DNA from: Granulicella pectinivorans
GTDB lineage: Bacteria > Acidobacteriota > Terriglobia > Terriglobales > Acidobacteriaceae
NCBI RefSeq assembly: GCF_900114625.1
Contig: NZ_FOZL01000001.1
Coordinates: 4,375,414 to 4,439,413 of the forward strand
DNA: 64,000 nt
Direction: 5' to 3'
This document shows, piece by piece, positions 28,801 through 35,808 of this stretch. The notes below the pieces were generated by a model, which worked only from the letters and a program-made list of their open reading frames with translations, was not told where the DNA came from and made no database searches. The position numbers and the translations under genes were made by a program. Position 1 is the first letter of the stretch. Every line of letters begins with the position of its first letter.

Positions 28801-29328
28801 GGTGCCCTGATTGAGGAAGTCGGTCGTCTGCTCGCCACGTGTGGTGCCTGGAGTGAGGAGAGCAAGTTGCGCGAAATTACGGCCATTCAACGGAAGGTCG
28901 GCCACCTCCTGCGCGTGAATAGTCTGGCCAAGCGTTGCATCGCTGCGCTGCACCGTCGTTGGGTCGGCTCGCACATCGACCACCGAAGAGACGCCTGCGG
29001 GCTGCAGCTTGACTTCGACAGCCACTCGCTGCTGTCCTTCGAGACCGATGGAGGTCAACTCCGACGGCTGAAAGCCCAAGCCCTCCGTATGCACGGTATA
29101 GCTTCCGATTGGCAGAAGCTCAAACGCGAAGAAGCCGCTCTTGTCAGCCTGGACGACGCGGGTCGCATTCGTGTTCTGATTCACGATCGTCACCGTGGCT
29201 CCCGGTACGATTGCGCCTGTGGAGTCGGTCACATGGCCGGAGACCGCACCGACCGATTGTGCATATCCCATGCGCGTGAGGACGGCGAAGCACAGACAGA
29301 GAGACAGAACGGCAAAAAGACGCTTCAT
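25864..29328 (-). CDS. TonB-dependent receptor, Oar-like, of the purine locus
   Basis: A 1154-aa outer-membrane receptor. A signal peptide (MKRLFAVLSLCLCFAVL, cleaved near GYAQ) is followed by a carboxypeptidase-regulatory-like domain (VSGHVTDSTGAIVPGATVT, about residues 28-110). The plug contains DLPLNGRNFAQLALLTPG and WRLDGVDDNE, and the barrel ends in MKYLF. AGGAG lies seven bases before the ATG. As the first gene of the minus-strand series receptor-ade-LysR-nucleoside hydrolase, it is a candidate importer of nucleosides or nucleic-acid fragments. Receptors of this family usually take up glycans or peptides, so the ligand is inferred from context only. Confidence 0.9.
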   Translation of the reverse strand: MKRLFAVLSLCLCFAVLTRMGYAQSVGAVSGHVTDSTGAIVPGATVTIVNQNTNATRVVQADKSGFFAFELLPIGSYTVHTEGLGFQPSELTSIGLEGQQRVAVEVKLQPAGVSSVVDVRADPTTVQRSDATLGQTIHAQEVADLPLNGRNFAQLALLTPGTTRGEQTTDFLNQGTSSEVSFRGSVSLSVQGMAENTNDWRLDGVDDNELTGGGVAYLPQIDAIQEFNVLTFNYSAQYGSRGGSTVLVSTKSGTNDFHGSAFEFFRNDYLDARNYFDPIKKGKYRQNEFGGAIGGPIFKDKTFFFADYQGNRVRQAAPIQSVVPTDAQRLQHIFTNPIFNPVPSLAAANASSRTSYYSSSSGAYVIPASQISSVGQAILNLYPSALPAGSPGLSTGFNYTSSPTRSLNDDEFDVRIDHQLTEKDRVFARFSWDNASQFNPSGLPGFGSKSSYTSTTNFRTRARNIALSETHIFTPRILNQFAVGFNRDFNTIHALGYGTTAASDIGITGANLGDIATSGMTLISVTGFNPIGDRLFSPYQGGTNVYHFSDSLSVVKGKHTMVFGFDFRPMQNNGLGETYFHGQMAFTKNFTAYSPTTTFAATITDPASGITGANGSPIASLLLGYPNGGNRQNQLNSTIIGRRWKEYRGYAQDNWAITPSFTLNLGLAYGVTTPLSEARSRIANFDVTTGTFFVAGSQASAYAGTIASDKYAGIHTDYSNIEPRFGFSLSPFGPSRNTVLRGGYAIFHDTAHLGQSAGIHQNPPYTNTYTFTTNDINPARVLIAGSAINGFPDNSQPRNPTTYTGSLVAQDRNFKQGLVQQYNVNLQQGTAKGTIFTVAYAGTHASRIFNNVGSFNGAAPGAGNNTASRRPFTTLNTISDITSNGWLVYNSLQAKVEQRIKGLYLLGSYTYAQALTNGVSEAVTTLPGSTYFPLTLGANPASTFYHGSPVLVSTPGNAAGKLITADADRGLSSLHLRNNFTASAIYALPFGKGQMFLGHVNKLTDEVIGGWQINSIVTTHSGFPLAFTQVTNTSGSGVTNRPDLVSGCDLYAGGRTVTKWFNTSCFANPTATQLGNAPRTVGYGPQRTNVDMSLYKKFSTFESQNLEFRAEFFNILNHSQFGLPDQGFGNATFGTISTTVHENRQVQFAMKYLF

Positions 29329-29694
29329 AGGGCTTCTCCTAGAACTTGATGCAAACTACGGCTGCGCGTAAGCCACCGATGTCTTGAAGAGACACATCGG
29401 AAGCCTAGGTTCAGAGCCGAGAGAAAATCATTCTTGTGGGTTGTTTGCTTAGCCTGATTCAAAATGAACACCATGTGAAAGTCCAATCACATTAATGGAT
29501 CGAGGATTTCATTTTACTGATAGCCAGATGGAGCGCATAGGTAGTGGCACTGCGATGGATCCGGTCCGCATCCGCATTCAGCGCGGGAAATCTGATACAG
29601 TCACGAGAATTCCTTGTCATGCAACGGGTCGAAAAGGTGCCACGGTTTCACCGCGTCTCGATCGATCTCAGCCCATGGGAAAAGAGCCCTCGCC
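29329..29694. other. Divergent intergenic region, purine TonB receptor / purine permease
   Basis: These 366 bp separate two divergent transport genes and should hold both promoters. An imperfectly spaced inverted repeat (CCGATGT at 29376-29382, ACATCGG at 29394-29400) lies about 50 bp upstream of the receptor start and could be an operator or leader hairpin. The part from 29420 to 29520 is AT-rich. I looked for a purine riboswitch core and did not find one. Confidence 0.5.
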
Positions 29695-31089
29695 ATGCCT
29701 CAGATAGAAACGAAACCCTCGCCCGGGGACGCTGCTCTGCATCCCCGCGGATGGTTAGGAGTCCTTTCGCAGTCGCTCGATCACGTGTTCCATTTCTCGG
29801 ATCGTGGCTCGACGATGTCCCGAGAGATCCTCGCAGGAATGACCACATTCAGCACCATGTCGTATGTGCTGGTCGTGAATCCGCTCGTGCTCTCCGGTAC
29901 CGGTATGGACCGCGGAGCCTTAATTACCGCTACCGCTCTAATCGCCGCGATCTTCTCGATCATAATGGGCCTGCGCACCAACTATCCGCTCGCAATGGCC
30001 CCGGGAATGGGAGTCAATGCGTACGTGGCGGTACAGGTCTGCCAGGGCATGCATATCCCGTGGCAGGCGGCGCTGGGCATGGTGTTTTATATGGGAATCC
30101 TCTTCCTGCTGCTTTCGCTCACAGGCTTGCGGCAGAAGATCATCGAGGCATTCCCGGTCAGCTTCAAGAAGACGATCGGGGCTGGGATCGGTCTCTTCAT
30201 CGCGTTCCTGGGCCTTCGCAACGCCGGGATCGTAGTCGCCAACCCGCGCAGCCTCGTGGCCCTGGGCAACGTCGCGTCCCCCTCTGTTCTACTCGCTCTC
30301 GGTGGAGTGATTCTCGCGATTGTACTGGTCGTTCGCAAGGTGCCGGCCGCTCTCATCCTGTCGATCCTGGCGGTCACGATCGTGGGTCTGTTTTTGCCTG
30401 GGGTCAACGGGCACGCCCACATCACCGATTGGCCACAGCATCTATTCTCGCGACCAAACTCCATCATGCCGGTCGCCTTCAGGCTCGACCTTGTGTATCC
30501 CTGGCATCATCTCGCCCAGAGCATCCCAATCATTCTCGCGTTGTTGTTTACCGATCTGTTCTCTGCCATGGCTGTTCTCTTCGGAGTCGGAGCGCGAGCG
30601 CAACTAACCGATGCCGACGGCAATCTACCCAGGCTCAAGCAGGCACTCTCCGCCGATGCCGCGGCTGCATCGGGCGCGGCCCTGCTGGGTAGCACGACCG
30701 CAATCATCTATCTGGAGTCTGCCGCAGGCGTGGAACAGGGTGGGCGCACAGGATTGGTCAGCATGTCCGTCGCAACTTGTTTCCTGCTCGCGCTTTTCAT
30801 CACGCCCATCATCGCGGTCATCCCAGCCCTCGCAACGACGTGCGCTCTGGTGATGATCGGCGTCTTCATGATGCAAGGTCTGGCTGAACTGGACCTGAAG
30901 AACATCGTGGTTGCCTCCACCGCGTTGGTCACTCTGCTCCTGATGACCCTCACGTCGGTCAGTGACGGTCTGGCACTGGGCTTTATTGTCAATGTCGTCG
31001 TACTCTCAGCGGCAGGGATGCGGCGCTCCATCAAGCCTATAGGCTGGGCACTCGTCGGCCTGTTTATCCTTCACTACATCGCTCGGTAG
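29695..31089 (+). CDS. AzgA-type purine (hypoxanthine/guanine/adenine) permease
   Basis: A 464-aa inner-membrane transporter of the nucleobase-cation symporter-2 superfamily, AzgA branch. It has 12 or more hydrophobic segments. Family landmarks are EILAGMTTFSTMSYVLVVNP (about 39-58), PLAMAPGMGVNAYVA (about 95-109), the SFKKTIGAGIGLFIAFLGL segment (about 155-173) and TDLFSAMAVLFGVG (near 287). The ATG at 29695 is preferred because it begins just before the soluble N-terminus; an open frame further upstream lacks support. It is divergent from the purine TonB receptor operon and would import the bases released by the periplasmic nucleoside hydrolase. Confidence 0.9.
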   Translation: MPQIETKPSPGDAALHPRGWLGVLSQSLDHVFHFSDRGSTMSREILAGMTTFSTMSYVLVVNPLVLSGTGMDRGALITATALIAAIFSIIMGLRTNYPLAMAPGMGVNAYVAVQVCQGMHIPWQAALGMVFYMGILFLLLSLTGLRQKIIEAFPVSFKKTIGAGIGLFIAFLGLRNAGIVVANPRSLVALGNVASPSVLLALGGVILAIVLVVRKVPAALILSILAVTIVGLFLPGVNGHAHITDWPQHLFSRPNSIMPVAFRLDLVYPWHHLAQSIPIILALLFTDLFSAMAVLFGVGARAQLTDADGNLPRLKQALSADAAAASGAALLGSTTAIIYLESAAGVEQGGRTGLVSMSVATCFLLALFITPIIAVIPALATTCALVMIGVFMMQGLAELDLKNIVVASTALVTLLLMTLTSVSDGLALGFIVNVVVLSAAGMRRSIKPIGWALVGLFILHYIAR

Positions 31090-31239
31090 AACACAGCGCT
31101 TCTTTAGAATGTCGGCTAGGCACCTGCGATTGTCAGCGATAGAGCTGCGCGCGATGCCTATCTCCCGTTGCGTTGCGGCCTTGTGCGATAACTGATGCGT
31201 AACAAATGGAAGATGGTGAAAGCATCGGCCAGAACAGTT

Positions 31240-31821
31240 TTATTTGAAGTGTAGGGTGATTCCGGTGGATAGTTTGAGGTTGTTTTGCTGGTTTGTTGTG
31301 TTGTTTGGGAGGTGTGTGGAGAGGTAGTTTGCTTCGATCCAGCGGACGGAGAGCCTTTGGTTGTATTTCATCTCGAGCCCTCCTCCGACGGTGATGGCGA
31401 AGGACTTGGCGGTTGTGGAGGTTTGGCCTGGGAACAGTCCGTCGAAGCCGACCACACCGCCGATCAACGCCTGCACATAGGGTGTGTAACGACTCTTGTT
31501 ACGGATTGCATAGCGTGGTCCAGCCAGGAACGTCGCCAGTCCAAGGCCAGCGTTGGTGCCGCTGACCTTGGACGTGTGGACGACCGAGACATCCACCACC
31601 GCCGCCGCGTTGGGAAGGAAGAAGAACGCCTCCTCCGTGCCTCCACCCTGAAGGGCGAAGCAGCCGCACGCTCCAGGGTGCGCGTTGGCGATGTCGGCCA
31701 CGTAGTTCACCGACAGATCCAGACGGCTGCTCTTCTCCCCGACCGTTGGCTTACTCTGCGCCATGGCCGAAGCCGTCAGCGCAACTGCCAACAGAGCCCA
31801 GCCGAACCGTGTGCTTGCCAT
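31240..31821 (-). CDS. Small outer-membrane beta-barrel-like protein
   Basis: A 193-aa exported protein (signal peptide residues 1-21, ending AMAQ). The body alternates polar and hydrophobic residues (LDLSVNYVADIA, FAITVGGGLEMKYN, LSVRWIEANYLSTHLP) and ends in a classic barrel strand (LKLSTGITLHFK). This fits the OmpA/OmpW-like eight-stranded barrel group. AAGGAG lies before the ATG. The gene starts nine bases after the stop of the NHL/Ig-repeat gene, so the two are almost certainly co-expressed. A role as outer-membrane partner of that protein is inference. Confidence 0.75.
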   Translation of the reverse strand: MASTRFGWALLAVALTASAMAQSKPTVGEKSSRLDLSVNYVADIANAHPGACGCFALQGGGTEEAFFFLPNAAAVVDVSVVHTSKVSGTNAGLGLATFLAGPRYAIRNKSRYTPYVQALIGGVVGFDGLFPGQTSTTAKSFAITVGGGLEMKYNQRLSVRWIEANYLSTHLPNNTTNQQNNLKLSTGITLHFK

Positions 31822-31830
31822 CCGTTCTCC

Positions 31831-34800
31831 TTACTGCACGGTCAGCGTGACGCTGGCCGTGTGCGAGATCGATCCGCTTGTCGCGGTGACCACGATGTTG
31901 TAGCTCTGCTGCTGCTGGTTGAAGAACCCGCCTGCACCGCAACCCGAGAGAGCACCCGCGGCCGCCAGACCGAAGACCATCCAGACCAACATCAGACCGC
32001 GCCTGCTGAAGCGCCTGGACAGACGCCGGAAGCGACGCGTACCGAAGGGCAGCAACAGCAGTCCCAGGGCAACCGCGGGCCATCCGTGGCGCCGGGGCAT
32101 GGGCGCGGGAGCCAGCTTGCCGGCCAGGTTCGAGGTCTGCACCGTCAGGGTCATCGCCGTGCTTCCGGCGCCCGCCGCGATCGAGGCCGGCGACAGCGTG
32201 TAGGTCGCGCCCGGCGGCAGACCGGAGACCGTGAAGGTCACGGCCTGCGGGAAGGTCGCCAGCGTCGGCGCGACCGTGAAGGGGAAGGTTGCGCTCAGGC
32301 CGGGCGTGACCGTCTGCGTGCCGTTGCCGCCGGTGGCGAGGTTGAAGCTGAAGTCGGAGGACCCCACCGTCTCCGCGATCGCCGTCGACGCGCTGGTCGC
32401 GAAGTTCGTATCGCCCGCGTAGACCGCGGTGAGCGCGTTCACGCCGATCGGCAGGGTCGAGACCACAAGCGTTGCGACGCCGCCGGCGTTCACCGCCACC
32501 GTGCCGAGCACCGTGGTGCCGTTCAGGAACTGCACCGTTCCGGTCGGCGTCCCGCTCGTCAGGGACGTGACCGTCGCGGTCAGCGTGATGGGCGTGGAGA
32601 AGACGATGGAGGCGTTCGAGCTCGCGAGGACCGTCCTGCTTCCAGCCGCCGCGATGGTGACGGCTGGCGTACCCGAGAGCGAGACCGTGTAGTTGGCTGC
32701 GGCGGAGCCCGTCAGCGTCACCGTGATCGGATAGACGCCGGAGCGCGCGCCCTGCGTGGCGGTCGTCGCGAAGACCGCCGTGACGTTCGCCGCATCCGCC
32801 TGGGCGACGCCGGTGAGCGTGCCGGTCAACGCCGGGATCGGCTGGCCGTAGAGCACCGAGACCGGGTTCGCCGTGGCGACCAGGGCAAACGGCGTCACCG
32901 TCTCCGTGACGGAGGCGGAGGTGCTGGTGGTCAGGTTGGTATCGCCCGAGTAGACCGCCGTGACCGAGTTGACGCCCAGGGGAAGGGTCGAGACCGGCAG
33001 CGTTGCAACACCGCCGGCGTTCAGGGCCGATGTCCCGAGGACCGTGGCACCGTTCAGGAACTGGACCGTTCCGGTCGCCGTGCCGCTCGTCGAGGCCGTG
33101 ACGGTCGCGGTCAGCGTCGTCGAGACCGAGTAGGCCGGGGAGGCGTTCGAGGTCGTCAGAACTGTCCTGCTGGAGGCCGGCGCGATGGTGACACCGTCGG
33201 GGCCGCTCTGGCCGCCCGTCACGAGAGAGACGCTATAGTTGGGCGCGGCGGAGCCCGTCAGCGACACCGTGATGGGATAGAGGCCGGTCTGCGAACCCTG
33301 CGTCGCGGTCGTCGCGAAGACCGCCGTGACGTTGGCTGTATCGGCGGGAAGGACGCCCGTCAGGGTGCCGGTCAGCGTGGGAATCGGCTGACCGTACAGG
33401 ATCGAGACCGGGTTCGCCGTGGCGACAATGGCAAGCGGCGTCACCGTGACGAGGTACACGCCGCTGACGATCGCCGGGTTGTTCGTATCGCCCGCGTAGG
33501 ACGCCGTAAGGGTGTGCTGGCCGGCGGTCAGGGTCGCCAGCGAGAACGTAGCGGTGTTGCTGCTGAACGTTGCGGTGCCGGCTGCGGTCGTGCCATCGAG
33601 AAGCGTTACCGTTCCGGTCGCCGTGGCGCTGCCGTAGTTGAATGTGGCGGTCAACGAGCCGCTGCCGTAGACCGTGCTGGTGACGCCGCTCAGCACCAGC
33701 GACTCGGTCGAGCTGGGAGCGATGCCGGCCAGCGTCGCGATGGCGCCGGACAGGGTGATGCCCCGCACGCGCTGGTTGTTCGTATCGGTCAGGGCGATGA
33801 GGCCGGAGTTGCTCACGGCGGTGGTACGCGGTGTATCGAGAGCCGCGTCGATCGCCAGACCCGTGTCCCCCGCAAAGGTCTGCTCACCGTCCCCCGCGAT
33901 CGTCGCGATAGTACCGTTGGCGAGAAGCCGCACGCGGTTGTTGTCGGAGTCCGCGATCAGGATGCGACCGCTGGTGTCCACGGCCAGGCCGCGGGGCCGA
34001 GCGAGGCCGGCTCCCACACCGCTCGAACCGTCGCCCGAGAAGGCCTTCGTGCCCGTGCCCGCCAGCGTGCTGATGATCCCGGAGGCATCCACCTGGCGAA
34101 CCCGCTGGTTATGCGTATCGCCGATGTAGAACTTGCCTGCGACCAGCGTATCGGCCGCAACGCCGTTGGGCGAATCGAGACCGGCCAGAAGAGCGGGGCC
34201 ACCATCGCCGGAGTAGATCTGTTCGCCAGTACCCGCGACCGTCGTGATCGTACCCGCCACCACCTTGCGGATGCGCTGGTTGTTCGTGTCCGCGATGTAC
34301 AGGTTGCCGGAAGCATCGACGCTGACGGCGGTGGGAAGGTTCAACTGCGCGCTCGTCGCGGCGGCTCCATCGCCGGAGAAGCCTGCCGTGCCCGTGCCCG
34401 CGATGGTGCTGATCACGCCGTTCACCACCTCGCGAATCCGGTGGTTATGCGAGTCCGCAATATACAGGTTGCCGGAGCCGTCGATCGCGATACCGGCCGG
34501 GGAGTCAAGCTGCGCCGAGAGCGCAGCACCACCATCGCCACCAAAACCCTGCTCGCCGGTGCCAACCACCGTCGTGATTATTCCGTTCAGGTCAACCTTC
34601 CGGATCACCTGGTCGTTCATCGCAGCGATATAAAGATTCCCCACTGCATCGTACGCAAGACCAGCAGGAACAGAAACAGGAACAGTCGTCGCCTCAACAC
34701 CGCTCGCAGCCAAGCCAGAATTCGCGGGGTTGAGCTGGTCTAGGGCTCGGAGCTGCGCGGCGGTCTGAGCGGCCGCAGAGAACGTGAAAATAAATCCAGC

Positions 34801-35118
34801 GGCGAGTGCAAGCTTGGCAGTCAGGCCGGAGGCAAAGGAGAGCGGTCCAGACTGCGCCGCAGCCCACCCCCTCCCACACTTCTTCCCTAAACCATTGGAT
34901 AAAAAGGACTTCAGCTTAGAACACAACCGTAAAGTATTCAGCACAAAAGACTTAATCGCAAAGTATTCAATCGAAAGGGCTTTTACGGAATTTACAGAGA
35001 AGGAGGGGAGCCTTATGGGCTCACCCGCACCATCGCCTTGTTGTTTCATTTTATAAAACGTGTCAAGCATTTTGGCTTTACGAACACGCTGCGCGACTGT
35101 CGGTTTTGTTGCGTTCAT
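31831..35118 (-). CDS. NHL-repeat and Ig-like repeat surface protein with internal lipobox-like C-terminus
   Basis: A 1095-aa exported protein. After a possible signal segment at about residues 95-118 come six NHL-type repeats (about 145-465; NLYIADSHNHRIREV and similar), which would form a beta-propeller. Ig-like and MBG-type repeats follow (about 470-960), including a 182-aa unit present twice. The C-terminus has an unusual order: Ig-like piece, hydrophobic helix, Arg-rich linker (RRFRRLSRRFSRRG), a second helix ending ALSGC (Cys1060) and a 36-residue beta-rich tail. The start is uncertain. The ATG at 35118 has AGGGA upstream but gives a long, AT-rich-coded N-terminal extension before the signal. 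Likely a cell-surface adhesion or structural protein. Confidence 0.8.
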   Translation of the reverse strand: MNATKPTVAQRVRKAKMLDTFYKMKQQGDGAGEPIRLPSFSVNSVKALSIEYFAIKSFVLNTLRLCSKLKSFLSNGLGKKCGRGWAAAQSGPLSFASGLTAKLALAAGFIFTFSAAAQTAAQLRALDQLNPANSGLAASGVEATTVPVSVPAGLAYDAVGNLYIAAMNDQVIRKVDLNGIITTVVGTGEQGFGGDGGAALSAQLDSPAGIAIDGSGNLYIADSHNHRIREVVNGVISTIAGTGTAGFSGDGAAATSAQLNLPTAVSVDASGNLYIADTNNQRIRKVVAGTITTVAGTGEQIYSGDGGPALLAGLDSPNGVAADTLVAGKFYIGDTHNQRVRQVDASGIISTLAGTGTKAFSGDGSSGVGAGLARPRGLAVDTSGRILIADSDNNRVRLLANGTIATIAGDGEQTFAGDTGLAIDAALDTPRTTAVSNSGLIALTDTNNQRVRGITLSGAIATLAGIAPSSTESLVLSGVTSTVYGSGSLTATFNYGSATATGTVTLLDGTTAAGTATFSSNTATFSLATLTAGQHTLTASYAGDTNNPAIVSGVYLVTVTPLAIVATANPVSILYGQPIPTLTGTLTGVLPADTANVTAVFATTATQGSQTGLYPITVSLTGSAAPNYSVSLVTGGQSGPDGVTIAPASSRTVLTTSNASPAYSVSTTLTATVTASTSGTATGTVQFLNGATVLGTSALNAGGVATLPVSTLPLGVNSVTAVYSGDTNLTTSTSASVTETVTPFALVATANPVSVLYGQPIPALTGTLTGVAQADAANVTAVFATTATQGARSGVYPITVTLTGSAAANYTVSLSGTPAVTIAAAGSRTVLASSNASIVFSTPITLTATVTSLTSGTPTGTVQFLNGTTVLGTVAVNAGGVATLVVSTLPIGVNALTAVYAGDTNFATSASTAIAETVGSSDFSFNLATGGNGTQTVTPGLSATFPFTVAPTLATFPQAVTFTVSGLPPGATYTLSPASIAAGAGSTAMTLTVQTSNLAGKLAPAPMPRRHGWPAVALGLLLLPFGTRRFRRLSRRFSRRGLMLVWMVFGLAAAGALSGCGAGGFFNQQQQSYNIVVTATSGSISHTASVTLTVQ
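32335..33426 (-). repeat. Two-copy 546-bp tandem repeat within the Ig-repeat gene
   Basis: The sequence around 32862-32880 recurs around 33408-33426 with a 546-bp offset (182 codons). Each unit encodes one MBG-like and one Ig-like domain. The copies are clearly related but diverged, so the duplication is not recent. Confidence 0.75.
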
Positions 35119-35207
35119 CGCTTGCGGTCCCTTCGGTAGTGGCTCTGCCTTTGCTTTGAAACAATCTGTGCGACCGAGGGCCGAAGCTGCTGGACGCGGG
35201 GCTCTGG

Positions 35208-35723
35208 CTAGTCGTCGGAGCGTGGGGGGTAATCGCCACCCTCGACGCAGATGATGAAGTTGATCGAGAGGCTGGGCGGGGTGATGGTGAGCGGGACCTG
35301 GGTGACGGTCATGCCGCTCTTGCCGGTGCCCGTGGTTCCCGCGGTAGTGGTTGCTCGGCTAGCCTCTCCGGGGACTGTGGGAACGGCAAAGGCGGAGGTA
35401 TGGGGGGCTGAGCTCAGGTCGACCACATGCTTGTGGCCTGGGTCGTTCACGGTATGAACTTGGGTGGGCAGGTTCTCCGGGGCAATCTTGTACTGAGTCG
35501 CTCCTCCCTGCTTGCCCACCTGGTACTTCGTAGCAGGTTGCACTGGAAAGCGGTCGCGCAGGTCCGGCAGGTAGAAGACCCTGTTATCTCCGCCATATTG
35601 ATTCCCGATGATGCTGTAGAGCGCCTGGTTGTGCTGGACGCTCATCTCCTGCCCAGCGCAGATCTTCCAGCCCTCCGGGGTGAAGGGGCCGGCAAACATC
35701 GTAATCTCTCCAAGGTAAGGCAT
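35208..35723 (-). CDS. Phage-tail-collar-domain (microcystin-dependent protein-like) protein
   Basis: A 171-aa protein of the tail-collar family. The family core is visible from the start: YLGEITMFAGPFTPEGWKICAG, then YSIIGNQYGGDNRVFYLPDLRDRFP, and a C-terminal SINFIICVEGGDYP. AAGGAG lies before the ATG. There is no signal peptide. The proteins form trimeric tips on phage tail fibres and occur in bacterial genomes in small clusters of unknown role. Here the gene lies between the collagen-like gene (85 bp upstream) and the NHL/Ig gene (89 bp downstream), with no phage genes nearby. Confidence 0.88.
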   Translation of the reverse strand: MPYLGEITMFAGPFTPEGWKICAGQEMSVQHNQALYSIIGNQYGGDNRVFYLPDLRDRFPVQPATKYQVGKQGGATQYKIAPENLPTQVHTVNDPGHKHVVDLSSAPHTSAFAVPTVPGEASRATTTAGTTGTGKSGMTVTQVPLTITPPSLSINFIICVEGGDYPPRSDD

Positions 35724-35808
35724 GCTCTTGCTCCTTGCTGGTTAAGGTTGGTGACGGTTGGGGATGCCAGGTCTCGATCGTCCGAGACCCGGCTCTCCAG
35801 GGTGGGAG

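Noticed and set aside
29329..29694. Purine riboswitch upstream of the permease or receptor
   Set aside because: I looked for the conserved junction sequences of the purine aptamer on both strands and did not see them.
31285..34743. Long open frame (1152 codons) on the plus strand
   Set aside because: It lies antisense to the NHL/Ig-repeat gene. Its product is Arg/Gly-rich low-complexity sequence, as expected for a shadow of a GC-rich repeat gene.
35208..35723. Tail-collar gene as evidence of a prophage
   Set aside because: No terminase, capsid, integrase or other tail gene is nearby; tail-collar proteins also occur alone in bacterial genomes.
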